A stretch of 64,000 nucleotides of DNA from Bradyrhizobium sp. JYMT SZCCT0180. GTDB taxonomy: Bacteria; Pseudomonadota; Alphaproteobacteria; Rhizobiales; Xanthobacteraceae. Below, one piece after another: positions 10,943 to 18,834 of the stretch; position 1 is the first letter of the stretch; every line of letters starts with the position of its first letter. The stretch lies in the NCBI RefSeq assembly GCF_018130165.1, contig NZ_JAFCLZ010000016.1:124001-188000 (forward strand). The letters run 5' to 3'. Both the position numbers and the translations under genes were made by a program. The notes below the pieces were generated by a model that saw only the letters and a list, made by a program, of their open reading frames with translations, did no database searches and was not told the origin of the DNA.

Positions 10943-11740
10943 ATGTCTGCCAATCCGGTTTTGTGGGATATCGATCAACGCGGCGTCGCGACGGTCACGC
11001 TGAATCGCCCGGAAGTGAACAACGCCTACGATGCCGGGCTCATCAACGGCGTGCTGGCGGCGATGGATGAACTCGGCAAGAAGTCTCACCTGCGCGTCGT
11101 GGTGCTGAAGGGCAACGGCAAGCACTTCCAGGCCGGCGCTGACCTGAAATGGATCAATGGCGTGCGGCCGAAATCGCCTGAAGAGAACGAGGTGGTGTCG
11201 CGCGCCACATTCGAGGCGGTGCAGCGGCTCAATACGCTGCCGATCCCGACGGTGGCGCTGGTGCAAGGTGGCTGCTTCGGCGGCGGCACCGGCGTGATTT
11301 CGGCGTGTGACGTGGTGATCGCCGCCGATAACGCGCTGTTCTCGATCACGGAAGTCCGCTGGGGCCTGACGGCTGCGATCATCATTCCGCAGCTCTGCGA
11401 TTCCATCGGTGTCCGTCAGGTGCGCCGCTACGCACTGACCGGCGAGCGCTTCGGCGCCGAGGACGCGCGCCGCATTGGACTGGTGCACGAGGTGGTGCCG
11501 CTGGCGGAGCTTGAAGCGTCGGGCGCAAAGGTCGTGGAGCAATTGCTGGCCAACGGCCCCGAGGCGCTGGCCGAAACCAAGGCGCTGGCGCTGGAGAGTT
11601 CATTCGGCGGCATGAGCGTCGACGACGAGGCCTATGCGCGGCTGGTCAAAATGCATTCGGACCGGCGGCGGACATCGGAGGCGTCCGAAGGGCTGGCCTC
11701 GTTCGCCGAAAAGCGGGCGGCGAATTGGGGTAGCAAATAG
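10943..11740 (+). CDS. Enoyl-CoA hydratase/isomerase (crotonase) family protein
   Basis: Crotonase-fold enzyme of 265 residues acting on a CoA thioester. Oxyanion-hole segments are QAGADLKW (63-70) and GGCFGGG (109-115). Glu137 (SITEVRWGL) sits where one catalytic acid is found, while the other usual Glu position appears not to be acidic. The pattern resembles methylglutaconyl-CoA hydratase or carnitinyl-CoA-dehydratase-like members more than the fatty-acid enzyme. AAAGGACCGTCA before the ATG at 10943 fixes the start. Its stop codon touches the stop of the next, convergent gene. Confidence 0.88.
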   Translation: MSANPVLWDIDQRGVATVTLNRPEVNNAYDAGLINGVLAAMDELGKKSHLRVVVLKGNGKHFQAGADLKWINGVRPKSPEENEVVSRATFEAVQRLNTLPIPTVALVQGGCFGGGTGVISACDVVIAADNALFSITEVRWGLTAAIIIPQLCDSIGVRQVRRYALTGERFGAEDARRIGLVHEVVPLAELEASGAKVVEQLLANGPEALAETKALALESSFGGMSVDDEAYARLVKMHSDRRRTSEASEGLASFAEKRAANWGSK

Positions 11741-12001
11741 TCAGCAGCCGCGGCAGATGCTGCGCAGTGTAGATCTAAGCGCTGCATCGTCCGCACTCAT
11801 TTGTTCCGGCGATGATGACGTCATCGCGGCGTCGCGAGCAACGGCCTGCTTGCGTTTTTCGGCTAGCGCGGCCTCCTGGCGTTGATAGCAGGCTTCGCGC
11901 TCGGTCTTGACCGGAACGAAGCGGCAATTCTGTTCCACTTCCGCCTGCACGGCGGAGATGACGAACAGGAGGCCAAGCACAAGGGGCGCGAGTAATCTCA
12001 A
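11741..12001 (-). CDS. Small exported hypothetical protein
   Basis: About 86 residues with a clear signal peptide (RLLAPLVLGLLFVISAVQA then a mature part beginning EVEQN). The mature part has two cysteines in CRFVPVKTEREAC and two more at the C-terminus (ICRGC), suggesting a disulphide-stabilised periplasmic protein. No ATG fits. A TTG at 12001 has AAAGGA nine bases upstream; a GTG at 12025 is the alternative. The gene abuts the stop codon of the crotonase gene with no gap. Function unknown. Confidence 0.6.
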   Translation of the reverse strand: MRLLAPLVLGLLFVISAVQAEVEQNCRFVPVKTEREACYQRQEAALAEKRKQAVARDAAMTSSSPEQMSADDAALRSTLRSICRGC

Positions 12002-12093
12002 AACGGTCAATCCTTTCGTCGCCACCTTCTCAATTTTGTACCGTCGGAGCAATATCTTCCGTCTTGATTTCAACCGTTCGACACATAGCCAAA

Positions 12094-13506
12094 ATGCCCT
12101 CGCCAAGGCATGATGCCTTGGCCTCAGCCGGGAACCCTGAATTGCCTTCCAAAACCATCGAAGAACCTGCGCGCCAAGTTCCGCTCTATGGCGAATATGA
12201 TGTCGCCGTGCTGGGCGGCGGGCCTGCCGGCATCGCAGCCGCTGTTGCCGCCGCGCGCGCGGGGCGGCGAACACTGCTGGTCGAACGCTATGGCTTCCTC
12301 GGCGGCATGGGAACGGCTGCCGGCGTCACGAATTTCTGCGGACTGCACGCCAATGTCCATGGCGAGATGCACCGGGTGGTGCAGGGGATTGCCACCGATC
12401 TCCTTGATCGCATCGACCGGCTCGGCGGGCTGAACGCGCCGCATCTGATCCTGGGCAAAATTTTCGCACAGGCCTATGACACCGCGGCCTACAAGATCGC
12501 GGCCGACGACCTGCTGGCCGCGCACAAGGTCGACATTCTCTTTCACGCGCTCGGCGCCGGCGTGGTGATGCATGACGACAGGCGCATCGACGCGTTGATG
12601 GTCGAGACCAGGGCGGGCCGGCAGGCGGTGCGCGCCGGCATCTACATCGATTGCTCCGGCGACGGCGATCTCGCCGCCTGGGCCGGCGCGCCGTTCGAGG
12701 TCGGCGACAACGCTGGTAGCACGATGTACCCGTCGATGATGTTCCGCCTCAACGGCATCGACCCCGAAAGAGCCGGCGACGCCTGGCGCACCATTCCGGC
12801 GCTGATGGAAAAGGCCGAGGCCGCGGGCACGCACAAATTTCCGCGCAAGGCCGCGATCGTTCGGCCACAGCGCCACGCCGTCGAATGGCGCGTGAATTTT
12901 ACCCAGCTCGCGCGCGAGGACGGCACGGCGGTGAACGGCCTCGAGCCTGACGATATGACCCGCGGCGAAATCGAGGGCCGCCGCCAGGCGGTAAAGGCGT
13001 TCGAGTTCCTGCGCACCGTGCCCGGCTTCGAAAAATCCTACATCGTCGATCTGCCGCCGCAGCTTGGCATCCGCGAGACCCGCCGCGTCGTCGGCGGCTA
13101 CATGCTGTCAGGCGAGGACGTGCTGGGCTGCGCCTCGTTCGAGGACTCCATCGGTGTCAATGGCTGGCCGATGGAATCCCATGTCGCGGGCGATGTGGTC
13201 TTCAAGTTCCCGCCGATCCCGGAATCGCGCGGCTTCAACGAGCTGCCGTATCGGATGCTGGTGCCCGAGGGTATCGACAACCTGCTAATGGCCGGGCGCT
13301 GCGCCTCGATGACCCATGACGGCCAGTCGGCGGCGAGGGTTTCCGGCGCCTGTTTTGCGATGGGCGAGGCGGTTGGGATCGCCGCCGACCTGGCGCTATC
13401 AGGTAACACGATTCCACGCGACATTGCCGTTGAAAAGTTGCAACAAGCACTGCAACAACGGGGCGCTTTTATTGGCCGCGGCCAGAAGGTGCCCGAAGGG
13501 CTGTAA
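12094..13506 (+). CDS. FAD-dependent oxidoreductase (FAD_oxidored family)
   Basis: A 470-residue flavoprotein. The dinucleotide motif GGGPAG follows YDVAVL about 40 residues from the N-terminus, followed by the GFLGGMGTA segment typical of the FAD_oxidored (PF12831-like) group. Later come an IDCSGDGDLA motif and the C-terminal FAD segment (GRCASMTHDGQSAARV). Reaction and substrate are not identifiable. It sits directly upstream of a nitrate/taurine-type ABC importer, which suggests it acts on the imported compound. The start is uncertain: the ATG at 12094 lacks a ribosome site and a TTG at 12142 preceded by GGGAA is an alternative. Confidence 0.85.
   Translation: MPSPRHDALASAGNPELPSKTIEEPARQVPLYGEYDVAVLGGGPAGIAAAVAAARAGRRTLLVERYGFLGGMGTAAGVTNFCGLHANVHGEMHRVVQGIATDLLDRIDRLGGLNAPHLILGKIFAQAYDTAAYKIAADDLLAAHKVDILFHALGAGVVMHDDRRIDALMVETRAGRQAVRAGIYIDCSGDGDLAAWAGAPFEVGDNAGSTMYPSMMFRLNGIDPERAGDAWRTIPALMEKAEAAGTHKFPRKAAIVRPQRHAVEWRVNFTQLAREDGTAVNGLEPDDMTRGEIEGRRQAVKAFEFLRTVPGFEKSYIVDLPPQLGIRETRRVVGGYMLSGEDVLGCASFEDSIGVNGWPMESHVAGDVVFKFPPIPESRGFNELPYRMLVPEGIDNLLMAGRCASMTHDGQSAARVSGACFAMGEAVGIAADLALSGNTIPRDIAVEKLQQALQQRGAFIGRGQKVPEGL
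12103..12121. promoter_or_regulatory. 19-bp perfect palindrome near the start of the FAD oxidoreductase gene
   Basis: CCAAGGCAT (12103-12111), one central base, then ATGCCTTGG (12113-12121). It lies in the divergent region between the small exported protein and the FAD oxidoreductase, overlapping the first codons of the ATG-started version of the latter. A dimeric repressor site is possible. No regulator is adjacent. Confidence 0.35.
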
Positions 13507-13528
13507 GAGAAGGTACGGAGGAAACGGA

Positions 13529-14533
13529 ATGACGGGATTTGCACGGCTCGCTTTGGCTGCCCTGCTGGCGATCGCGGCTGGTGGCATCGCGCGGGCCGAT
13601 GATGCGCTGAAGGCCAAGATCGGCGTGCTCAGGCTGTCCTCGTCGGCGCCGGTGTTCATCGCGCAGGACAAGGGCTATTTCCGCGAGGCCGGCCTCGACA
13701 TCGAGCTGAAATTCTTCGACGCGGCGCAGCCGATCGCGGTGGCGACCACCTCGGGCGATGTCGATTTCGGCGTCACCGCGTTTACGGCCGGGCTTTATAA
13801 CCTCGCCGGCAAGGGCACGCTGAAGGTGATCGGCGGCATGAGCCGCGAGAAGGCCGGCTACCCCCTGATCGGCTATTTCGCCAGCAACAACGCCTATGCT
13901 GCCGGGCTGAAGGCGCCGAAAGATCTCGCCGGAAAACGCATCGCGGTGACGCAGGTCGGCTCCAGCTTCCATTACTCGCTGGGACTGCTCGCCGACAAAT
14001 ACGGCTTCAAGCTCGCGGACGTAAAGGTGTTGCCGCTGCAATCGCTGTCGAACGCCGCCGCGGCGCTGAAGGGCGAGACCGTCGATGCGGCACTGCTGCC
14101 GGTGTCCACCGCGCGCACGCTGATCGATTCCGACGGCGCCAAACTGCTCGGCTGGGTCGGTGACGAGACGCCGTGGCAGCTCGGCGCGGTGTTCGCTTCC
14201 CCGAAAGCGCTGACCAACCAGGCGCTGGTGACGAAATTGCTGGGCGCCCTGGTCCGCGCCGACCGCGAATATCATGACGTGATCCTGGCCTCGGTGAAGG
14301 ACGGCAAGGCAGCGATCAACGACAAGACAAAACCGCTGCTGGAAATCATCGCCAAATACACCATTCTGCCGGTCGAGCAGGTGGTCGGCAATTGCGCCTA
14401 TATCGATCCCGACGGCAAACTCGACGTCAAGAACGTCGCCAACCAGATCAGCTGGCTGCAGGAACAGGGGTTCGTCGACAAGGGATTTGGGGTGGATGCG
14501 ATCATCGCCAAGGAATATGTGAAGGCGGATTAG
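13529..14533 (+). CDS. ABC transporter substrate-binding protein (NMT1/SsuA-like)
   Basis: Periplasmic binding protein of 335 residues that would deliver ligand to the ATPase and permease encoded just downstream. A signal peptide covers residues 1-23 (cleavage after GIARA). The family body is recognisable from IGVLRLSSSAPVFIAQDKGY, the usual opening of NMT1-type proteins, followed by the FDAAQPIAVATTSGDVDFG segment. A strong ribosome site (ACGGAGGAAACGG) fixes the ATG at 13529, 22 bases after the FAD oxidoreductase stop, so one operon is likely. Ligands of this family range from sulphonates to aromatic acids; the nearby aromatic genes make an aromatic acid plausible but unproven. Confidence 0.9.
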   Translation: MTGFARLALAALLAIAAGGIARADDALKAKIGVLRLSSSAPVFIAQDKGYFREAGLDIELKFFDAAQPIAVATTSGDVDFGVTAFTAGLYNLAGKGTLKVIGGMSREKAGYPLIGYFASNNAYAAGLKAPKDLAGKRIAVTQVGSSFHYSLGLLADKYGFKLADVKVLPLQSLSNAAAALKGETVDAALLPVSTARTLIDSDGAKLLGWVGDETPWQLGAVFASPKALTNQALVTKLLGALVRADREYHDVILASVKDGKAAINDKTKPLLEIIAKYTILPVEQVVGNCAYIDPDGKLDVKNVANQISWLQEQGFVDKGFGVDAIIAKEYVKAD

Positions 14534-14550
14534 CCTGCGGTGCCTGAATG

Positions 14551-14635
14551 CGTCATTGCGAGCGCAGCGAAGCAATCCATGGCGCGGCATAACGGATCGA
14601 TGGATTGCTTCGTCGCTTCGCTCCTCGCAATGACG
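14551..14635. repeat. Dispersed palindromic repeat (CGTCATTGCGAGCG type)
   Basis: The left arm starts CGTCATTGCGAGCGCAGCGA at 14551. The right arm (14600-14635) is its near-perfect reverse complement, ending GCTCCTCGCAATGACG. The arms flank a 19-bp centre. This element type is common between genes in Bradyrhizobium-like genomes. Here it lies between the binding-protein and ATPase genes of one importer and may affect transcript stability. Confidence 0.85.
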
Positions 14636-14667
14636 GTGGATGGAATGACGGATCGGAAACCTGCCCA

Positions 14668-15441
14668 ATGGACCTGATCGCCGACCATATCAGCCACCGC
14701 TTCGGTACGCTGGACGTACTCGACAACGTCTCGTTCACGGTGCGCGCGGGCGAGGTGGTTGCGATCGTCGGACCCTCCGGTTGCGGCAAGAGCACGCTGC
14801 TGTCGATATTGGGGGGATTGCTGCGGTCGAGCGAGGGCCAGGCCGAGCTGCGCGGCGCGCCGCCGGCGGGCAGCCTCAACCCGCTGACCTTCGTATTCCA
14901 GGATTTTGCGCTGCTGCCCTGGTGTACGGTGGAAGCCAATGTGGAATTTCCGCTGGTGCACACGGCGCTCGGGATAAGCGAACGCCGCGCCGTGATCGAC
15001 GACGCGCTGCGCCGCACAGGGCTCACCGATTTTCGCGGCGCCTACCCGAAGCAATTGTCAGGCGGCATGCGCCAGCGTGTCGGCATTGCGCGGGCGCTCG
15101 CGGTGCGACCGGCGATCCTGCTGATGGACGAGCCGCTGTCGGCGCTGGATTCGCAGACCCGCGAATTGCTGATGGAGGATTTTATCCGCCTGCTCGCCGA
15201 CGGTTCGATGGGCGCGGTCTACGTGACGCACAATCTCGAAGAAGCGGTGCGGCTCGCCGACCGCATCGTGGTGCTGTCGCGCCGTCCCGGCCGTGTCCGC
15301 GAGGTCGTGACCATCCCGATGACGCGCGACGAGCGCGGCGACATCAATGCGCGCGGAAAACTGCTCGCGATACAAAACGATCTGTGGTCGCTGATCCGTG
15401 AGGAGGCGATCGACGCCGAGCGCGAGGTCCAGCATGCTTGA
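14668..15441 (+). CDS. ABC transporter ATP-binding protein (nitrate/sulphonate/taurine type)
   Basis: Cytoplasmic ATPase of 257 residues powering the importer. Walker A is GPSGCGKST (about residues 32-40), the Q-loop is FQDFALLPW, the signature is LSGGMRQRVGIARAL, Walker B is ILLMDEPLSALD, and the H-loop is VYVTHNLEEAV. The ALLPW Q-loop is typical of the SsuB/TauB group. The ATG at 14668 was chosen because the longer frame runs back into the palindromic repeat. It overlaps the permease gene by 8 bases, implying translational coupling. Confidence 0.93.
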   Translation: MDLIADHISHRFGTLDVLDNVSFTVRAGEVVAIVGPSGCGKSTLLSILGGLLRSSEGQAELRGAPPAGSLNPLTFVFQDFALLPWCTVEANVEFPLVHTALGISERRAVIDDALRRTGLTDFRGAYPKQLSGGMRQRVGIARALAVRPAILLMDEPLSALDSQTRELLMEDFIRLLADGSMGAVYVTHNLEEAVRLADRIVVLSRRPGRVREVVTIPMTRDERGDINARGKLLAIQNDLWSLIREEAIDAEREVQHA

Positions 15442-16261
15442 CCGCGCGCCGCAGGGAACGCAGGACGAGGACAAGGCAGGGTCGCGGCCGGTGGCGTTTC
15501 GCGGCGCGGGCTTTACGCCGAGCGCCGGCCGTTATTCCGGTTGGATTGCGCTCGCGCTGGTGATTGCGTTCTGGCAGCTCGCCGGCAGCGCCGGCTGGGT
15601 CAATGCGCTGTTCCTGCCGCCGCCCTCGGCGATCGCGGCCGCGATCTACAAGCTCGCGCTATCGGGCGCGCTCTGGCAGCATCTGTCCTGGTCGGTGATG
15701 CGGATCGGATCGGGCTGGATTCTCGGCACGGTTGCCGGCGTCATCGTCGGTTTCGGGATCGGGTTATCCACGCTGGCGCGCGGCATCGGCATCACCTTCA
15801 TCTCGGCGCTGTTTCCGATTCCGAAGATCGCATTGCTGCCGCTGCTGATCCTGTGGCTTGGGATCGGCGAGGAGCCGAAGATCGCAACCATCGCGCTCGG
15901 CGTGTTCTTCTCCACCGCGATCTCGGTCTATAGCGGCGTCGACGCGGTGCCGCGCAACCTGATCCGGATGGCGCAGAGTTTCAATGTGCCGTTCCATTTG
16001 ATCGTGCGCCGCGTGATCTGGCCGGGCGCGCTGCCCTCGATCCTCGCGGGTTTTCGCATCACGGCGTCGGTCGCGCTGCTGCTGGTGGTGAGCGCCGAGA
16101 TGATCGGCGCCCAATACGGTATCGGCGCCTTCGTACTGCAGGCCGGCAATCTGATGCAGACCGATCAGCTGTTGGCCGGCGTGGTCATACTCTCGGTGTT
16201 CGGGCTGGTGGTGGGGAAGGGAATCAATCTGCTGGAGGCAAGGCTGCTGCATTGGCGGTGA
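15434..16261 (+). CDS. ABC transporter permease (SsuC/TauC-like)
   Basis: Inner-membrane permease of 275 residues with about six transmembrane segments after a soluble N-terminal tail of about 30 residues. The EAA-type cytoplasmic loop that docks on the ATPase is seen around GVDAVPRNLIRMAQSFNVP. Its start codon lies inside the end of the ATPase gene (ATGCTTGA overlap). It completes the binding protein, ATPase and permease set, so the importer is whole. A palindromic repeat follows its stop codon. Confidence 0.92.
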   Translation: MLDRAPQGTQDEDKAGSRPVAFRGAGFTPSAGRYSGWIALALVIAFWQLAGSAGWVNALFLPPPSAIAAAIYKLALSGALWQHLSWSVMRIGSGWILGTVAGVIVGFGIGLSTLARGIGITFISALFPIPKIALLPLLILWLGIGEEPKIATIALGVFFSTAISVYSGVDAVPRNLIRMAQSFNVPFHLIVRRVIWPGALPSILAGFRITASVALLLVVSAEMIGAQYGIGAFVLQAGNLMQTDQLLAGVVILSVFGLVVGKGINLLEARLLHWR

Positions 16262-16280
16262 GGGGCTGCGCGCGGGAATC

Positions 16281-16368
16281 GTAGGGTGGGCAAAGCGAAG
16301 CGTGCCCACCATTACGCGCAGAGTGCCTGACGGTGGGCACGTCGCTAACGCTCCTTTGCCCACCCTAC
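16281..16368. repeat. Dispersed palindromic repeat (GTAGGGTGGGCAAAG type)
   Basis: The left arm GTAGGGTGGGCAAAGCGAAG (16281 on) pairs with the right arm ending CTTTGCCCACCCTAC at 16368, and an inner pair (CGTGCCCACC / GGTGGGCACG) extends the stem. It separates the importer operon from the convergent gentisate dioxygenase gene. Confidence 0.85.
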
Positions 16369-16381
16369 AATTTCAACACCC

Positions 16382-17422
16382 TCACGCATTGCCGCGGTTT
16401 TCGCGGAACAGGTCGAGCTTCTGCTGCACCGGACGGTCGGAGAAGCTGAACAGCACCGAATCGACGTCGGCCTCGTGGGTGACCCATTGCCAGCTCGGCA
16501 CCACGAACAGATCGCGCGCGCCCCACTCAAACGTCTGCTCGCCGACTCGCGTGCGGCCCTTGCCCTCGATCGCCGCGAACACGGTCGCGTCGGTGGAGCG
16601 ATAGCGCGCGGTCTTAAAACCCTTCGGCAGCATCTGGATGAAGGTGCCGATGGTCGGCATCGCGAACTCGCCGGTTTCGGGGTTGGAGAATTTCAGCTTC
16701 AGCCCGTGGCAGGCGTCCCACTCGTTGCGGATCTTGGCCTGTTCCAGCGCCTCGCGGGTGTAGCTGTAGGGATAGTTGAAGATCGGCGAGGTCTTCGACT
16801 TTCGCTTCTCGTCGACGGGCAGGAGGTTGCGTCCGTAACGGGCAAAGCTGTCGCCGGAAGGTCGCGTGATCTTCTGCTGGTCCTCGTTCGAGCCTTCGGC
16901 AAAGGACGCATCGAAGAACTGCACCATCGGAATGTCGAGTCCGTCGAGCCAGAACATCGGCTCGGAGGTTTCGTTGGAATGATCATGCCAGGTCATTGAC
17001 GGCGTGATGACGAAATCGCCGGGCTCCATCAGCGTCTTCTCGCCGTCGACGGCGGTTGCCGCCCCCTTGCCTTCGAGCACGAAACGCAATGCCGACTGGC
17101 TGTGGCGGTGCGCCGGGGCGACGTCGCCGGGGACCACCATCTGCACGCCGGCAAACAGCGAGGTCGTGATCTTCGACTGGCCGCGCAGGCCCGGATTTTC
17201 CAGCACCAGCACCCGCCGCTCGGCTTCCTTGGCGGTGATCAGCTTGCCGGCCTCGGTCATGTAGTCGCGGATCTGGTCGAACTTCCACAGATGCGGCCGG
17301 CAGGCGCTGCGCGGTTCCGGCGTGATCAGATCGCCCATCACGTTCCAGAGTGCGGAGAGGTTCTCGCCGTCGATCTTCTTGTAGAACGCCTCGCGTTCCG
17401 GGGTCTTCTGCACGGCTTCCAT
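16382..17422 (-). CDS. gtdA: Gentisate 1,2-dioxygenase
   Basis: Cytosolic bicupin Fe(II) dioxygenase of 346 residues that cleaves gentisate to maleylpyruvate. The first cupin shows the metal-binding PAHRHSQSALRFVLEG segment. The second cupin, with the VGEQTFEWGARDLFVVPSW region, is degenerate as usual in this family. Length and the N-terminal YKKIDGENLSALWN segment fit known gentisate dioxygenases. GGGAGG nine bases before the ATG at 17422 supports the start. It is divergent from the maleylpyruvate isomerase gene, with a likely MarR operator and a promoter (TTGACG, 16 bp, TATGCT) in between. Confidence 0.93.
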   Translation of the reverse strand: MEAVQKTPEREAFYKKIDGENLSALWNVMGDLITPEPRSACRPHLWKFDQIRDYMTEAGKLITAKEAERRVLVLENPGLRGQSKITTSLFAGVQMVVPGDVAPAHRHSQSALRFVLEGKGAATAVDGEKTLMEPGDFVITPSMTWHDHSNETSEPMFWLDGLDIPMVQFFDASFAEGSNEDQQKITRPSGDSFARYGRNLLPVDEKRKSKTSPIFNYPYSYTREALEQAKIRNEWDACHGLKLKFSNPETGEFAMPTIGTFIQMLPKGFKTARYRSTDATVFAAIEGKGRTRVGEQTFEWGARDLFVVPSWQWVTHEADVDSVLFSFSDRPVQQKLDLFRENRGNA

Positions 17423-17456
17423 GGCTAGCCTCCCGTTATTCTTGTCCGTCGATTTA

Positions 17457-17480
17457 TTGACAGCATACTTACAATATGGG
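17457..17480. promoter_or_regulatory. Candidate MarR operator, copy 1
   Basis: The site starts TTGACAGCATACTTAC and matches a second site at 21591-21614 in 20 of 24 positions. The core AGCATACT is a near-palindrome. It overlaps the -10 of the predicted gentisate dioxygenase promoter and sits in the divergent region with the isomerase gene. Confidence 0.6.
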
Positions 17481-17489
17481 TAGCGTCAA
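17462..17489 (-). promoter_or_regulatory. Predicted sigma-70 promoter of gentisate dioxygenase
   Basis: On the minus strand, TTGACG (17489-17484) is followed after 16 bp by TATGCT (17467-17462), about 40 bases before the ATG at 17422. The -10 element is covered by the candidate MarR operator, consistent with repression in the absence of inducer. Confidence 0.45.
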
Positions 17490-17531
17490 TGACGGCGTAG
17501 ACCGCAACGACAGATTTACGGGGAGGTTCCG

Positions 17532-18164
17532 ATGAAGCTGCACGGCTATTTCCGCAGTGCCGCGGCGTACCGGGTCAGGATCGCCTTGAATCTGAAGGGG
17601 CTGCGACCCGAACATTTGCCGCATCACCTTCGCAAGGGCGAACAATGCGCGCCGGCCTATCTCGCCATCAACCCGCAGGGGCTCGTGCCCGCACTGGAGG
17701 ACGACGCCGGCGCCATACTCACGCAATCGCTGGCGATCATTGAATGGCTGGATGAAACCTATCCCGAACCGGCGCTGTTGCCCGGCGATGCGCTGGGTCG
17801 CGCAAAAGTTCGCGCCTTCGCCATGGCGCTGGCCTGTGACACCCACCCGGTGCAGAACCTGAAAGTATTGAACCGGCTGCGGCAACTCGGTTTACCCGAG
17901 GAAAAGGTGACGGAGTGGGCGGCCTGGGTCAACCGCGAGGGACTGACGGCTTGCGAAGCGCTGGCCACCGGCGAAAAGGGGCCGTTCTGTTTCGGCGCAA
18001 CGCCGACGATCGCCGATCTCTGCCTGGTGCCGCAACTCGGCAACGCGCGGCGCTTCGGGGTGGATGTCTCGATCTTCCCGCGCCTGCTCAAGGCTGAAGC
18101 CGCGGCAAAGGAAATCAAGGCGTTCGCCGACGCCGCACCGGACAAGCAGCCCGATGCCGAGTAA
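17532..18164 (+). CDS. maiA: Maleylpyruvate/maleylacetoacetate isomerase (zeta-class GST)
   Basis: Glutathione-dependent cis-trans isomerase of 210 residues. The N-terminal thioredoxin-like domain carries YFRSAAAYRVRIAL (6-19), the counterpart of the zeta-class SSCSxRVRIAL motif. It also has NPQGLVPAL and the glutathione-binding TQSLAIIEWL. Next to a gentisate dioxygenase it most likely converts maleylpyruvate to fumarylpyruvate. The first serine of the usual SS pair is present and the Cys position is Ala. GGGGAGG precedes the ATG. It overlaps the MarR gene by 11 bases. Confidence 0.9.
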   Translation: MKLHGYFRSAAAYRVRIALNLKGLRPEHLPHHLRKGEQCAPAYLAINPQGLVPALEDDAGAILTQSLAIIEWLDETYPEPALLPGDALGRAKVRAFAMALACDTHPVQNLKVLNRLRQLGLPEEKVTEWAAWVNREGLTACEALATGEKGPFCFGATPTIADLCLVPQLGNARRFGVDVSIFPRLLKAEAAAKEIKAFADAAPDKQPDAE

Positions 18165-18663
18165 GCCCACGCCCATTACCATGGACGCCGTCTACGCGGC
18201 GCCCGGTTATCTGTTCCGGCGCATGCAGCAGATCGCAGTCGCCATCTTTGTCGAGGAATGCAAGGCCTTCGACCTGACGCCGGTGCAATATGCCGCGCTG
18301 GTGTCGATCCACACCCATCCCGGCATAGACGCGACGCGGCTCTCGGCGGTGATCGCGTTCGACCGCTCGACGCTCGGCAACGTCATCGAGCGGCTGGAAT
18401 CCAAAGCCCTGGTCGAGCGCAAGCCCGGGCGGGAAGACAAGAGGGTCAAACTGCTTTATCTGACCAAGGCGGGCGCGGCCACGCTGCGCGAGATCATGCC
18501 ATCGGTCGAGCGCGCGCAGGCGCGGATGCTGCAGCCGCTGAAGGCCGCCGACCGCAAGGTGTTGCTGGCGCTGATGACGCAGCTCGTCGATCTCAACAAC
18601 GAAGCCTCGCGGGTGCCGCTGCGCGCCGAGGATGCGCTCGAACATTTGGGCAAGTCGGGTTGA
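18154..18663 (+). CDS. MarR-family transcriptional regulator
   Basis: A 169-residue winged-helix repressor. The MarR core is clear: the LTPVQYAALVSI helix, the FDRSTLGNVIERLESKALVER recognition helix and wing (GREDKRVKLLYLTKAG), then the C-terminal dimerisation helix. It starts inside the end of the isomerase gene, so the two are co-translated, making it the likely local regulator of the aromatic genes. Two near-identical sites at 17457 and 21591 are its probable operators. Such regulators often respond to a CoA thioester or free aromatic acid. An ATG at 18181 is an alternative start. Confidence 0.9.
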   Translation: MPSKPTPITMDAVYAAPGYLFRRMQQIAVAIFVEECKAFDLTPVQYAALVSIHTHPGIDATRLSAVIAFDRSTLGNVIERLESKALVERKPGREDKRVKLLYLTKAGAATLREIMPSVERAQARMLQPLKAADRKVLLALMTQLVDLNNEASRVPLRAEDALEHLGKSG

Positions 18664-18684
18664 GGGAGCCCGACAATTCGTTTT

Positions 18685-18810
18685 CGTCGTCCCGGCCTTG
18701 AGCCGGGACCCATACGCCGCGGCCAATATGATAAGAAAAGGAAGATAACGACCGGCTCGCAAAACAATTGCCGCCGGTGGTTATGGGTCCCGGCTCAAGG
18801 CCGGGACGAC
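18685..18810. repeat. Dispersed palindromic repeat (GTCGTCCCGGCC type), copy 1
   Basis: GTCGTCCCGGCCTTGAGCCG at the left end is mirrored by the right arm ending CTCAAGGCCGGGACGAC at 18810, with about 65 bp of unrelated sequence between the arms. Further copies lie at 46986-47106 (paired arms) and 49918-49944 (single arm). Confidence 0.9.
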
Positions 18811-18834
18811 AGTGAATGTCTGGATGCGCATTTG

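Noticed and set aside
14605..14667. Upstream extension of the ABC ATPase frame
   Set aside because: These codons come from the right arm of a dispersed palindrome; the family N-terminus starts at 14668.
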